The notes: generated by a model from the letters alone, not told the origin. Positions 52,720-61,818 are shown, counted from the stretch's first letter. The stretch is 64,000 nucleotides of DNA from Bacillota bacterium (GCA_023418475.1 JAEZZO010000030.1:1-64000); one strand, 5' to 3'. Program-made: numbers and translations.

Positions 52720-54333
52720 ATGATGAACATTTTGCTGAAAAATGGATGTATCTATGACGGCACTGGAAGTGCGCCTTACATAGGTGATATACTAATAAAA
52801 AACGAGAGAATCTCTCAGGTTGGCAAAGTGATATCCGATAGTCTGACAGATCATTTTGATCGTGTAATTGATATGAATGGCCTATCTGTAGCTCCAGGCT
52901 TTATAGATGGGCATTCACACAATGATTGGTATGCAATAAAGAAGGAGCCGCTGCCCTATTTCGAGCCGTTTCTTCGTCAGGGCATCACAACTTTTGTCAC
53001 AGGGAACTGCGGATTATCAGAGACTGGGTTTGACAAAAGCAGCCCCTATGTGGAAACGCTTGGTGGAGGACTATTTGGCTATCGGGATACAACAGGCAAA
53101 TATGGAACAATCAATGAATTCTTCCAAGCCATTGATGGAAAGACCCCCTGCAATATAGCAGCTCTCATCGGGCATTGTTCAGCCAGGGCAGGAGTTATGG
53201 GACGACAGAACAGAGAAATGACGCAGGCGGAGGAGTCTTCCATGCTTGCGGTACTCGAAAAAGGTTTACAACAGGGAGCATGTGGTATTTCTCTTGGCCT
53301 TATGTATGAACCGGGCATTTATGCTGATTCTCGGGAACTTAAGAAGGTTGCTGCGCTCTGCGAAAAATATGACCGGCCTATGACGGTTCATCCGAGGGCG
53401 AATTCAGCGGTGTCCATGGCATATAAGGAGCTATTTGGCCGTTCGCATTTGTTAAGAGCGGTTGACGAACTTGTTGAAATTGCCAGGGGTACAAAGCTCA
53501 AGCTCCATTATTCGCATGCTATTTTTGTTGGGAGAAGGACCTTTGGCGATAAGGATGAATTTATACGTAGCATGCATAATCTTCGTCAAGAAGGCGTGGA
53601 TGCTATGTTTGATATATATCATGAGCTTATGGGTGTCTCTACGATAACAGTGATTTTACCTCCCTGGTTTCAATCAATGTCCATCAGTGAACGTAAAAAA
53701 CCATGGAACAGGCTTAAGCTTTTCGTGCTCACTACCGCCACCAGCAAGCTCCTGGGATTTGGTTTCAATGATATCGAAGTTGCCTACGTAGGGGAAGGAT
53801 ACAAGCAATATGAAGGAAAAACAGTCCATCAGATTGCTGCGGAGCTTGGTAAATCTTCACTGGATACCTATCTCTACCTTTGCGATATCAGCAATTTTAA
53901 AGGACGCATCAATCTTAGCCCATATAGTACACCTGAAATCATCGAGCAACTGTCTAAGGATGACCAGTGCCTCTATATGACGGATGCCTGGGTCGAGGAG
54001 TGCGGTATTCAGAATCCTGCTATCTACGATTGTTATCCGAAATTTCTTAAACATTCCCTTCTTGGCAGAGGAGATACCATGCCAAGAACAATAAAAAAGA
54101 TGACAGGCGGTATTGCCGACCGATTTGGAATTCCTGAAAGAGGATACTTAAAACGCGGTTATTTTGCTGATATTACTATATTTGATGAAAATAAGCTGAG
54201 AGATGGAAATCCGGATCAGGGCAAAGCCTTTGGGATTGAGAAAGTATTCATTAATGGAAAGCTTGTTCTTGAGGGTGACATCCTGAATGAAAAGGAACTA
54301 AAAACCTCCGGAGCAGCAGTGAGAGCTAAGTAA
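52720..54333 (+). CDS. N-acyl-D-amino-acid deacylase (D-aminoacylase) family amidohydrolase
   Basis: Zinc hydrolase of 537 aa. The metal motif GHSHND contains His65 and His67; the Cys97 in TGNCGLS corresponds to the metal-ligand cysteine of D-aminoacylases. Further ligand candidates are in PMTVHPRAN and LKLHYSHA. The C-terminus IADRFGIPERGYLKRGYFADITIFD closes the small beta-sandwich common to amidohydrolases. AGGAG precedes the start; two adjacent ATGs are usable. It would hydrolyse N-acyl-D-amino acids or related imidic compounds, and may be co-transcribed with the CstA-like gene. Confidence 0.85.
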   Translation: MMNILLKNGCIYDGTGSAPYIGDILIKNERISQVGKVISDSLTDHFDRVIDMNGLSVAPGFIDGHSHNDWYAIKKEPLPYFEPFLRQGITTFVTGNCGLSETGFDKSSPYVETLGGGLFGYRDTTGKYGTINEFFQAIDGKTPCNIAALIGHCSARAGVMGRQNREMTQAEESSMLAVLEKGLQQGACGISLGLMYEPGIYADSRELKKVAALCEKYDRPMTVHPRANSAVSMAYKELFGRSHLLRAVDELVEIARGTKLKLHYSHAIFVGRRTFGDKDEFIRSMHNLRQEGVDAMFDIYHELMGVSTITVILPPWFQSMSISERKKPWNRLKLFVLTTATSKLLGFGFNDIEVAYVGEGYKQYEGKTVHQIAAELGKSSLDTYLYLCDISNFKGRINLSPYSTPEIIEQLSKDDQCLYMTDAWVEECGIQNPAIYDCYPKFLKHSLLGRGDTMPRTIKKMTGGIADRFGIPERGYLKRGYFADITIFDENKLRDGNPDQGKAFGIEKVFINGKLVLEGDILNEKELKTSGAAVRAK

Positions 54334-54465
54334 TAAAGTTAGCTGCATCTAAAGCTAAGAGATATTGCAGGAAGTAGTTTTCTGTTGTTATTCATATTCT
54401 AATGTATATTTTAGTTTCATTAAAGGTATGATAGGTGTAATCATTTATTTCGCGAGGTTGAAAGC

Positions 54466-55020
54466 ATGAACGATATTAATAATAACATAACGGATGAACT
54501 GCTAAGAACATTGAAAGTACGTTTTGAAAAAAACATGAACCGCCATACAAATCTTGAATGGGCTAGAATACAATCGAAATTGGAAACGAATACTCAAAAA
54601 TTATGGTCACTCAACGAAATGGAAAAAACCGGAGGTGAACCGGATGTTATTAGTCTTGACAAAGAACCGGAAGAATATATTTTTTATGATTGTTCAGCGG
54701 AGACCCCTAAAGGTCGCAGAAGTGTTTGTTATGACCGTGAAGGGCTGGAATCAAGGAAAGAGCATAAACCAGAAAATAATGCTATAGATATGGCTGCAGC
54801 TATGGGTATTGAAATTTTAACGGAAGAACAATACCGGGAACTACAAAAATATGGAGAATTTGATTTGAAGACATCGAGCTGGGTAAAAACTCCTGATAAA
54901 ATTCGGAAACTCGGTGGTGCCATCTTTTGTGACCGCCGCTACGATACTGTCTTTACGTACCATAATGGAGCAGAATCTTATTATGGTGCAAGGGGATTCC
55001 GTGGCTTGCTAAAAGTTTAA
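54466..55020 (+). CDS. DUF4256 family protein
   Basis: Soluble protein of 184 aa with the family patterns LLRTLKVRFEKNMNRHTNLEW at the N-terminus, FYDCSAETPKGRRSVCYDREGLESRK in the middle and FCDRRYDTVFTYHNGAESYYGARGFRG at the C-terminus. DUF4256 has no known function; homologues are full length at about 185-190 residues, so the gene looks intact. GAGGT lies 8 nt before the ATG. Monocistronic. Confidence 0.85.
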   Translation: MNDINNNITDELLRTLKVRFEKNMNRHTNLEWARIQSKLETNTQKLWSLNEMEKTGGEPDVISLDKEPEEYIFYDCSAETPKGRRSVCYDREGLESRKEHKPENNAIDMAAAMGIEILTEEQYRELQKYGEFDLKTSSWVKTPDKIRKLGGAIFCDRRYDTVFTYHNGAESYYGARGFRGLLKV

Positions 55021-55061
55021 ATTTTCATAATGTTTATTTTTGCAGGAGGGCAAAAGGTAAC

Positions 55062-55141
55062 AGCCATTGCCAGTTCTTCTACCTGTTTTACAGTTTAATC
55101 CTGGAACAGGAAGGTGCCAACCTTTTGCCCATAAACATCCA
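55062..55141 (-). pseudogene. remnant of an aldo/keto reductase gene
   Basis: Eighty bp are clearly similar to the C-terminal part of the intact aldo/keto reductase gene (about 49527-49606). On the minus strand they read CLWAKGWHLPVPGLN and, after a frameshift, VKQVEELAMA, against LWAKSGRTIPVPGFRTVKQVEELAMAM-type sequence (quoted in two parts) in the intact protein. No start, stop or remainder is present. Confidence 0.75.
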
Positions 55142-55152
55142 ATCTTATTGTC

Positions 55153-57150
55153 CTAAACAGGATCTAATACAATTTTCCCATTTTTATAAATAATATCTGT
55201 AAGAAAGCCTTTTCCCTCAACTTTGAAGTTTACAAAGTTGTCTATTTTATTAATATCAGCGTTATAAAGAGATAGTCCCCCATTATTGTTTTCGGTGACA
55301 ATCATATCTTTATTCAAATGTGTATAATCAAAAACTATTACTTTTTTTTCAACCGGATCAAAATATGCAATATTGGAACGGTGAAGCCCTGAACCAAAGG
55401 AATAGGTGAAATACAATTCCGGTTTTTGATCGCCATTTAAATCGGAAATAGCCATACTGTTCACGCCAAAGCCGCCAAACCATTCGCCAAGCGGGTACAC
55501 TTTGCCCTCGTACAGGAGAAAGGAAGCAGATGAGGTGTCATATTTGAAGACTGAATAATCGGAGTTTTGCCTAATATAGTTTGGTGTGATGTTATAGCAG
55601 GTGTCATTGTCGTATCCGGATTTAAAATCCCGCTGCAGAGACAGAAAGTTCTCTACGTCGTCCTGTGTTCCAGAAATTGTAGCTTTCACAGGCATTTCCT
55701 CAATACTTGCAATTTTGAAAATGCTCCAGATATTTTCCTTCATTTTAGTTTTGGCGGGGTCCTTTTGTATTCGTGCCAACCATATCTCATCATCCATACG
55801 ATAGATTCGATAAACAGCAGAGCCGGAGATTTCCGTCAGTGTGTATTGAAATCTCTCTTTGTATTTGGAAATATCAGGGACATCTAAATCGATCATAAAA
55901 CTATTATTAAATGCCTGCTCATCCACCTTGCTTTGCTTGTAGGAAACAGAAAATCTTTGCTGGATGCCATTCTCATTTGAAATGATAAGAAGATTTTTGG
56001 TAAGTGTGTAATATTCCTCAAATCCATCAAAGGCTATAAAGGAGCTGAGAGGATTCATATATATTTGTTTTTTAAACACATAATTACCATAAGGTAGCTC
56101 TCTAGACTTATCTATTGCTTTTTGTTTTTCTGATACATAATTACCGTATGTTTCAATGCCTGATTTTGTCATTGCCTTTTTCACTGGGTTTGCGGCACAG
56201 GTAATAACGGTAATAACACAGAGAATGGCAGTGAGAAAAATCACACCTTTATGGGGCGTTCGAAATCGAAGAATGTTCTTTATACGCTCCCGTATACCAG
56301 CCTCGCCAAAGGCAAGTGGAGTCGCTGAAGGAAAGCGGTGGTTGGTTGCAAAAGCCAGTAGTGATGTGCTGTATTCATGAATAATATCTACACCGGTTTC
56401 TGACAGTACCTTTTCATCACAGCTCATCTCCATATCTTTTGTCATGAGAACAAAGGCAAGCCAGACAAGAGGGTTAAACCAATGAATGGTGAGTACGCAA
56501 AAACAGATCGGCTTAAGCAGATAGTCTTTTCTTTTAAGATGAAATCTTTCATGTTGGAGGATGTAGGTACGTTCCTGCGTACCCAGACCGAAAGGAATAT
56601 AAATTTTAGGCCTGATAAAGCCAAGAATGAAAGAAGATCGAATTTTGTCGGCTTCAAAAACATTACCTTCCAGCCGGACAGCGGTGGCTACGCAATGTTT
56701 TAAGCGAATATAGGTGACGATACAGTAGAGAAAGAGTGCAGCGATTCCTGCCAACCATAGGATTGCTCCAAAGGAAATCCATATTTGAAGAGGATTAGTA
56801 CTGGCATATGGGGTAGCAGAGGGTAGACTTTCACTGATGATGGAATTCATGGTAGGGATACCCACAGTTACTCTCGGGGTTTCCATTTGTCCTAGATCGG
56901 CGGGTATAAAATGAAGCGATGCGCCGCCACCTCTTAATGCTGTTGTCATGTCAAATAGTTTCGCTTGAAAAATGCTGCATACAGAGGAAAAGGATATGGG
57001 GCAAATGAGACGAAAAAGCACGACTGACCATAATAAATAGGAATACTTTTTCGGGGCTCTTTTCAGAAATAAGCGGATGAAAAATATTGTGAGTATGACA
57101 TAACCGGCTGTAATGCTCATGTTTAATATCTTCAAAAATAACTCTTCCAT
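55153..57150 (-). CDS. BlaR1-like M56 metallopeptidase sensor with unusual ectodomain
   Basis: Membrane sensor-protease of 665 aa. Transmembrane helices near 12-30, 38-55, 123-148 and 302-322 frame the cytosolic M56 zinc protease, with HERFH at residues 200-204 and the downstream Glu in DMEMSCDEKVL. The part after the last helix (about 325-665) is not a penicillin-binding domain; it ends in a repeat-like segment AISDLNGDQKPELYFTYSFG with calcium-loop character. The gene follows the BlaI-type repressor by 3 nt. By analogy the ectodomain senses a signal and the protease leads to loss of the repressor; beta-lactams are unlikely to be the ligand. Confidence 0.88.
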   Translation of the reverse strand: MEELFLKILNMSITAGYVILTIFFIRLFLKRAPKKYSYLLWSVVLFRLICPISFSSVCSIFQAKLFDMTTALRGGGASLHFIPADLGQMETPRVTVGIPTMNSIISESLPSATPYASTNPLQIWISFGAILWLAGIAALFLYCIVTYIRLKHCVATAVRLEGNVFEADKIRSSFILGFIRPKIYIPFGLGTQERTYILQHERFHLKRKDYLLKPICFCVLTIHWFNPLVWLAFVLMTKDMEMSCDEKVLSETGVDIIHEYSTSLLAFATNHRFPSATPLAFGEAGIRERIKNILRFRTPHKGVIFLTAILCVITVITCAANPVKKAMTKSGIETYGNYVSEKQKAIDKSRELPYGNYVFKKQIYMNPLSSFIAFDGFEEYYTLTKNLLIISNENGIQQRFSVSYKQSKVDEQAFNNSFMIDLDVPDISKYKERFQYTLTEISGSAVYRIYRMDDEIWLARIQKDPAKTKMKENIWSIFKIASIEEMPVKATISGTQDDVENFLSLQRDFKSGYDNDTCYNITPNYIRQNSDYSVFKYDTSSASFLLYEGKVYPLGEWFGGFGVNSMAISDLNGDQKPELYFTYSFGSGLHRSNIAYFDPVEKKVIVFDYTHLNKDMIVTENNNGGLSLYNADINKIDNFVNFKVEGKGFLTDIIYKNGKIVLDPV

Positions 57151-57153
57151 GGT

Positions 57154-57516
57154 TTACTCCTCCTTATGTGCATCAATCAGGCGTTTCAATTCATCGGCTT
57201 GCTTTTTTGAGATGGTTTTACCACCGAGAAACGAGGTGAGAAACTGTGGCAGTGAACCTCCAAAAGTCCTTTCAACAAAGTATTCGCTCTCAAAAGCTTG
57301 TAATTGTTCCTTGGGGACAATAGAACTGACCATAGTATTTTCGTTTTTTAGAAGTCCCTTTTCACACATTTTCCGTAACACAGTATATGTGGTGGGCTTT
57401 TTCCAGCCAAGCTTTTTGGCACACAATGTCACAAGGCGGCCAGAAGCCACCGGTTCGTTCTCCCATACTACCAACATAAAACGATAGTCACTTTCGCAAA
57501 TCTTCAGGGTTTCCAT
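57154..57516 (-). CDS. BlaI/MecI/CopY-type transcriptional repressor
   Basis: Repressor of 120 aa with a winged helix at about 5-80 (ASGRLVTLCAKKLGWKKPTTYTVLRKMCEKGLLKNE) and a dimerisation tail. The BlaR1 cleavage region is expected near residue 100. It is the first gene of the leftward pair; two palindromic sites lie over its promoter, indicating autoregulation. AGGAGG precedes the ATG. Confidence 0.92.
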   Translation of the reverse strand: METLKICESDYRFMLVVWENEPVASGRLVTLCAKKLGWKKPTTYTVLRKMCEKGLLKNENTMVSSIVPKEQLQAFESEYFVERTFGGSLPQFLTSFLGGKTISKKQADELKRLIDAHKEE

Positions 57517-57535
57517 CCAGATACCTCCTAATTAA

Positions 57536-57589
57536 GTTTATAGTTATAAACCATATAATTAGTTTATGATTATAAACCTGATTTGTCAA
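57536..57589 (-). promoter_or_regulatory. promoter with two BlaI-type operators
   Basis: Palindromes GTTTATAGTTATAAAC (57536-57551) and GTTTATGATTATAAAC (57562-57577) are spaced 26 nt centre to centre. On the minus strand TTGACA (57589-57584) and TAAACT (57566-57561), 17 nt apart, form the promoter; one site overlaps the -10/spacer, the other the start region. Confidence 0.8.
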
Positions 57590-57664
57590 TAGGAAAATAA
57601 AGTAATTGGCTTACTGAATGTAAAATATGACATAGTTTGATGCTATAACTGTAGAATATCTGAA

Positions 57665-57698
57665 AAAGCCCGTAGATCATTATTATCTACGGGCTTTT
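57665..57698. terminator. orphan intrinsic terminator
   Basis: Thirteen-bp stem AAAGCCCGTAGAT/ATCTACGGGCTTT with 7-nt loop and T/A-rich flanks on both sides. No gene now ends at it; together with the fragment that follows it suggests gene loss at this place. Confidence 0.65.
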
Positions 57699-57854
57699 AT
57701 AGTACGCTTGACGGATCGGTAGCAATTGCGATTGCATATCAACAAAAAATACAAAGTCTCCTGCAGCTTCGGGATGTGGCTGTTCCTGTTCAGTGGAAAA
57801 GAAGGAAAGATATTAATTTGTACTTATCTTACAATTGGAAAGGAGAGTTTGAAT

Positions 57855-58019
57855 ATGTCCGATATGATTTTCTTGGAAAATTTTATATGGGGGACAACTA
57901 CATCTGCTTATCAAATTGAAGGCGGATATAAAGAGGATGGAAAAGGCAAATCTGGGTATATGCCATACTTAAGAAGATCATATAGGATATTAACTTCTTA
58001 CATTCTGTTGAATTCATAA
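57855..58019 (+). pseudogene. N-terminal fragment of a GH1 beta-glucosidase gene
   Basis: From ATG 57855, behind AAAGGAGA, the frame reads FIWGTTTSAYQIEGGYKEDG and then GKGKS (to about 57953), the hallmark N-terminus of GH1 glucosidases/6-phospho-glucosidases. After that similarity ends and the frame stops 22 codons later; a GH1 enzyme needs about 450 residues. The rest of the gene is absent downstream. Confidence 0.75.
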
Positions 58020-58103
58020 CGATATGGTTATGTATATAATTATTTATTGTAATTATACTTATATAAGTCAAAGGTATATAATAAAATTACAGGAGGCTTT
58101 GAC

Positions 58104-58682
58104 ATGAATAAAAATATAAAATTTTATTTGAAATTATTTACATCTACTTTTTGTTTAAGCGCATTTACCTTTGGAGGAGGGTATGTTATCGTTCCGCTAA
58201 TGAGAAAAAAGTTTGTTGATGAATATCATTGGATCGATGAGACAGAAATGCTGGATTTAACCGCAATAGCCCAGTCAACACCTGGAGCTATGGCGGTAAA
58301 TGCTGCAATTCTAATGGGATATCGTCTGGCAGGATATTTCGGTAGTATGATCACAATGATAGCTACGATATTACCACCGTTAATCATTTTGTCAGCTATA
58401 TCTGTCGCTTATACTACGTTTATTAATAATCTGATGATTAAATATATCCTTAGAGGTATGCGGGCAGGGGTTGCTGCTGTTATCATAGATGTAGTAATTA
58501 GTATGGTAATTAGTTTGATAAAAGAAAGAAAAGTATTACCTGTTATTGTTATGATTGGCGCATTTACAGCTGCCTTTCTATTCAAGATCAATGTTATTAT
58601 AATAATTCTCGCTAGTGGTTTTATTGGAGCAATATCCATGTACTTTTTAGAAAAAGCAAAAAAGAGTGGTGAAATAAAATGA
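58104..58682 (+). CDS. chromate transporter family protein, subunit 1
   Basis: Half-size ChrA protein of 192 aa with about five hydrophobic segments. The family motif FTFGGGYVIVPLMRKKFVDE near residues 22-41 and AQSTPGAMAVNAAILMGYRLAG near 56-77 are intact. AGGAGG precedes the ATG; the stop overlaps the start of the second half (ATGA). Split ChrA pairs are typical of Firmicutes; in anaerobes their physiological substrate is uncertain. Confidence 0.9.
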   Translation: MNKNIKFYLKLFTSTFCLSAFTFGGGYVIVPLMRKKFVDEYHWIDETEMLDLTAIAQSTPGAMAVNAAILMGYRLAGYFGSMITMIATILPPLIILSAISVAYTTFINNLMIKYILRGMRAGVAAVIIDVVISMVISLIKERKVLPVIVMIGAFTAAFLFKINVIIIILASGFIGAISMYFLEKAKKSGEIK

Positions 58683-59245
58683 TTTATTTACAGTTGTTCT
58701 GGAGTTTTTTTCAAGTCGGATTGTTTAGTTTTGGAGGAGGGTATGCTGCTATGCCTCTCATTCAAAACCAGGTTGTTGATGTCCATGGCTGGCTGTCGAT
58801 GAAGGAGTTTGCAGATGTCATAACTATATCCCAAATGACCCCGGGTCCTATAGGAATTAATTCAGCAACCTTCGTGGGTACTCGTATTGCCGGGTTAGCC
58901 GGTGCAATTGCAGCAACGATAGGATGCGTGTTCCCGTCTTGTGTTATTGTACTTATTTTGGCTTATATATATTATAAATATAGGGAACTGACAACGGTTC
59001 AGGGAATATTAAACGGACTGAGACCAGCTGTTATAGCCATGATTGCATCAGCAGGCTTGGCATTGGTAGTATTGGCATTATGGAATGGCAAAGCAATATC
59101 AACTAAGATAGAAAATATAGACTTTATAGCAGTAATTATCTTCTTACTCGCTTTCGTTATTCTTAGAAAATGGAAAATAAACCCTGTAATTGTGATGACG
59201 GGAGCAGGAATTGTTGGTTTATGTTTGTATTCTGTTTTTTTATGA
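58679..59245 (+). CDS. chromate transporter family protein, subunit 2
   Basis: Second half-size ChrA protein, 188 aa, with FSFGGGYAAMPLIQNQVVD near residues 17-35 and SQMTPGPIGINSATFVGTRIAG near 51-72. It overlaps subunit 1 by 4 nt and would pair with it in opposite membrane orientation. A further small gene follows 13 nt after the stop. Confidence 0.9.
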   Translation: MIYLQLFWSFFQVGLFSFGGGYAAMPLIQNQVVDVHGWLSMKEFADVITISQMTPGPIGINSATFVGTRIAGLAGAIAATIGCVFPSCVIVLILAYIYYKYRELTTVQGILNGLRPAVIAMIASAGLALVVLALWNGKAISTKIENIDFIAVIIFLLAFVILRKWKINPVIVMTGAGIVGLCLYSVFL

Positions 59246-59258
59246 GGAGGTATATGAA

Positions 59259-59801
59259 ATGAAGATACTTATCAAAAATTTTTTTTTCGTACATATCGCA
59301 TATGATGATCATGGAAAAGTAATATGCAAGATCAAAAATTCTCCATTTGGTAAAAGGCAAAGCTATATTTATGATTCTGATAATAAATTAAGGTTTATAA
59401 CTGATATGGCTAGTAAGAGAAGCTATGATCAGAATACTGGCTTTCATACTTATCAGATCATCGAAAATATATCTGGAACTAACAGGATAAAAGCTACAGC
59501 ACAAATGAGTGATACAACAGAAGAAATTAATACGAAGCAATTTTGTTTTAGACCACCATTTATTAATAAACTTATGATTTGTTTAAAAAATAATGATGCA
59601 ATGATAACAGTACATTTAAATAGAAATGGATCAAGCTCAATTATTGATAAGGAAGGTAAAACAATAGGAGAAATACATAAAAAATTTCTGCAAGATTATC
59701 TTACATGGTATAATGATGAAACAATGGATAAATTTTTATTCTGTGCTATAAATGAATTAACGAAATACTTATATTCAGAAAATGAATTTATCATTGTATA
59801 A
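59259..59801 (+). CDS. hypothetical protein in the chromate-transporter operon
   Basis: Soluble protein of 180 aa. The N-terminal half (VICKIKNSPFGKRQSYIYDSD and so on) is beta-rich and reminiscent of tubby/LURP-one-like folds, which is only a guess; the C-terminal half is hydrophilic with an amphipathic helical end. GAGGAGG precedes the ATG at 59259, and spacing from subunit 2 (13 nt) argues for one operon. No known family recognised. Confidence 0.6.
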   Translation: MKILIKNFFFVHIAYDDHGKVICKIKNSPFGKRQSYIYDSDNKLRFITDMASKRSYDQNTGFHTYQIIENISGTNRIKATAQMSDTTEEINTKQFCFRPPFINKLMICLKNNDAMITVHLNRNGSSSIIDKEGKTIGEIHKKFLQDYLTWYNDETMDKFLFCAINELTKYLYSENEFIIV

Positions 59802-59846
59802 CGAAATGGTTGTTAGTTAGGTTAAGGACTTTCATCCAAAAAGCAT

Positions 59847-60556
59847 TCACTTCTGCTCTGGAAGGTGTTGCGCTCTATATTTTGAAGGAGTAATACCATA
59901 TTGCTCCAGGAAAAGCTTGTTAAAAAAGCTTCGATTGGAATATCCAAGTGCTTCACAGATTTCGTTGATTTTCATATCGGTTTTTAATAATAAATGACAG
60001 GCTTGCTTTCACAGGAAGTCTCTTTTATATTCGGAAAGATTTATGCCAATTCTTTTTTTCACGATGCGGTTTATATACTCACTGCTATAATTCAGTCGTT
60101 GCTCTAATTCTTCATTGGCAATCTGTCCATGATATTCTTCCAAAATCATAGAAATATAAAGCATGTAAAAAGTGCAACACAGATGGAGCGTGATGCAGTC
60201 TGCTGCGGTCAGTATCATGGTTGGCTAAGGAAACGATCGGCAGTCATATCATTCACCATTGCGAACAAACGGGTATTGTTGGCCGCATGGGATGTGTTTT
60301 TAGTATCATCGAAGACAACCACATTCATCATATTAACAATATGCAGCAGCTTAGGTGCATTTACTTCGGTTGGAAGCGGAACCGATATGAATGTAAAGGG
60401 TGTGAATTAGCCACGGTGAATCCGGTTGTCGAAGTGGAAGCCAAGGAAGATATGGGCTTCATGATGGTTGATAACCAGGTGGTAGGAAATAGTAATTGCG
60501 GGACCATTTGCAAGGGTAGAAGCGATACAGAAGAAAATCTGGTGATTAGAAATTAG
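59847..60556 (-). pseudogene. degraded AraC-family regulator gene
   Basis: On the minus strand an N-terminal sensing-like region (IFLGFHFDNRIHRG, stop, FTPFTFISVPLPTEVNAPKL) is readable in one frame, then the frame shifts near 60215 into ISMILEEYHGQIANEELEQR and the AraC-type HTH INEICEALGYSNRSFFNKLF, interrupted by a TGA near 60012. The end YRAQHLPEQK plus stop is at 59847. At least two stops and one frameshift make it non-functional. Confidence 0.75.
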
Positions 60557-60585
60557 AGACGAATATTTGTAAATAGTGCACTAGA

Positions 60586-60628
60586 TTAGACAAGGGCTGA
60601 TGAGTAATACCAATCAGTCCTTGTCTAA
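60586..60628. terminator. hairpin between gene remnants
   Basis: Sixteen-nt arm TTAGACAAGGGCTGAT pairs with ATCAGTCCTTGTCTAA (one G-U pair), 11-nt loop. No clear T-run follows on either strand; it may be an old terminator. Confidence 0.4.
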
Positions 60629-60632
60629 ATAT

Positions 60633-60692
60633 ATGGAATGGCTTGATCGGATGAAGAATGCTTTAGACTATATTGAATTAGATTTGACATGA
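60633..60692 (+). pseudogene. N-terminal fragment of an AraC/Rob-like regulator
   Basis: ATG at 60633 opens MEWLDRMKNALDYIELDLT, the typical first helix of AraC/Rob-GyrI-like regulators, then stops. The rest of such a gene (about 280 residues) is missing. Confidence 0.45.
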
Positions 60693-60707
60693 TCACCAAA
60701 TATTGGC

Positions 60708-60735
60708 TTGACATCTCAATAGTCAGGTCTATAAT
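60708..60735 (+). promoter_or_regulatory. consensus promoter
   Basis: TTGACA (60708-60713) and TATAAT (60730-60735) with 16 nt between. It can drive the secreted-protein gene at 60937 with a leader of about 195 nt. Confidence 0.6.
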
Positions 60736-60936
60736 ACAGTTATGGGCAAGAACCAATAAAAGATACTCTTGTCTGGAAATGTTATATTTACTGAAATTTA
60801 ACAGACAGATTATTGTACGATTAACCCGGCAAAAGCCTATAATTCATTTATATCATTGCATAAATTTCAACCTTTTACCGTAAGAAACATAAAAAAGAAA
60901 CATACTATAATAATTAACTGATAACAGGAGGCTATC

Positions 60937-61818
60937 ATGAAATACAATACATTTTTCAAGAAAACTATTTATCTTTTACTTTCATCTATATTATTTACAT
61001 TAATCACCAGCTTAAACAATGCCGGTACTCCGGCAATTGCGGATGCATCAACTACAACAGGTACAACAAGTATGGAAATGCCTGTACAACATTTTGCTAG
61101 TGATTCTTCAATGATATCCAGTAATTCATCATCAGATAAAAAAGATGCATCTGATAAATATAATATAACAGTTTCTGAAAAAAATAATACATATTCTGTT
61201 AAAAAAGATACGTCTTCTGAAAAGAAGAATTTATCTTCCAAAAAAAAGAATGCGAAAAAGAAAAATGTAACTTCTGTAAAAAAGAAAGCGCTTGCAGCGT
61301 ATGATAATTTTCTGGCTGGAAAAATTAATGCGCAAGACCTAAAACATGAGATAAGTGATGGTGTTGTTACAATAAAAGATATTTCGTTGGAACCGGATTA
61401 TAAAACTTATTATACTTTATTCGATATGAATGGGGATGGAATACCGGAACTTCATCTGCGTCCTATCGTGGGTGGAAGTTATGTAATATTTACATATCGT
61501 AATGGAAAAGTTGTTTTATGGCATAATGGCCCTGATTATGAAGCTCCGCTAAATAACGGCGCAATCTTATACGAACGCAATGGTGCAGCTCCGACTCACA
61601 CAAATTATTACTATTTAGTTTTGGACTCCAATGGAAAAGAGGTCTCGAAGGTATCCTTCTCCAAATATCATAGTGTTGATGAAAGTACATTGACTGAAAG
61701 TACCAAATATGATGTATTTATGCTGGAAGATAAAGAGGTATCTGAAAAGAAGTGGAACTCTAAAACCAAGGAATATCTTTCAAAGCCATCTGATTTAATT
61801 GTGTGGAATGAATTGTAA
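60937..61818 (+). CDS. secreted protein with Lys/Ser-rich linker, unknown function
   Basis: Protein of 293 aa. A signal peptide (basic start, hydrophobic core 11-26, Ala-rich end near PAIADAS) is followed by a low-complexity Ser/Lys/Asp region to about residue 117, then a compact domain of about 175 residues. That domain has an EF-hand-like loop DMNGDGIPELHLR near 167-179 and the pattern YVIFTYRNGKVVLWHNG, seen in clostridial extracellular proteins of unknown role. AGGAGG precedes the ATG. The basic linker could bind the anionic cell wall. Confidence 0.65.
   Translation: MKYNTFFKKTIYLLLSSILFTLITSLNNAGTPAIADASTTTGTTSMEMPVQHFASDSSMISSNSSSDKKDASDKYNITVSEKNNTYSVKKDTSSEKKNLSSKKKNAKKKNVTSVKKKALAAYDNFLAGKINAQDLKHEISDGVVTIKDISLEPDYKTYYTLFDMNGDGIPELHLRPIVGGSYVIFTYRNGKVVLWHNGPDYEAPLNNGAILYERNGAAPTHTNYYYLVLDSNGKEVSKVSFSKYHSVDESTLTESTKYDVFMLEDKEVSEKKWNSKTKEYLSKPSDLIVWNEL

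Noticed and set aside
60129..60556. Rightward open frames of 93 and 111 aa
   Set aside because: They are antisense to the AraC pseudogene, whose protein-like reading is much better on the minus strand.
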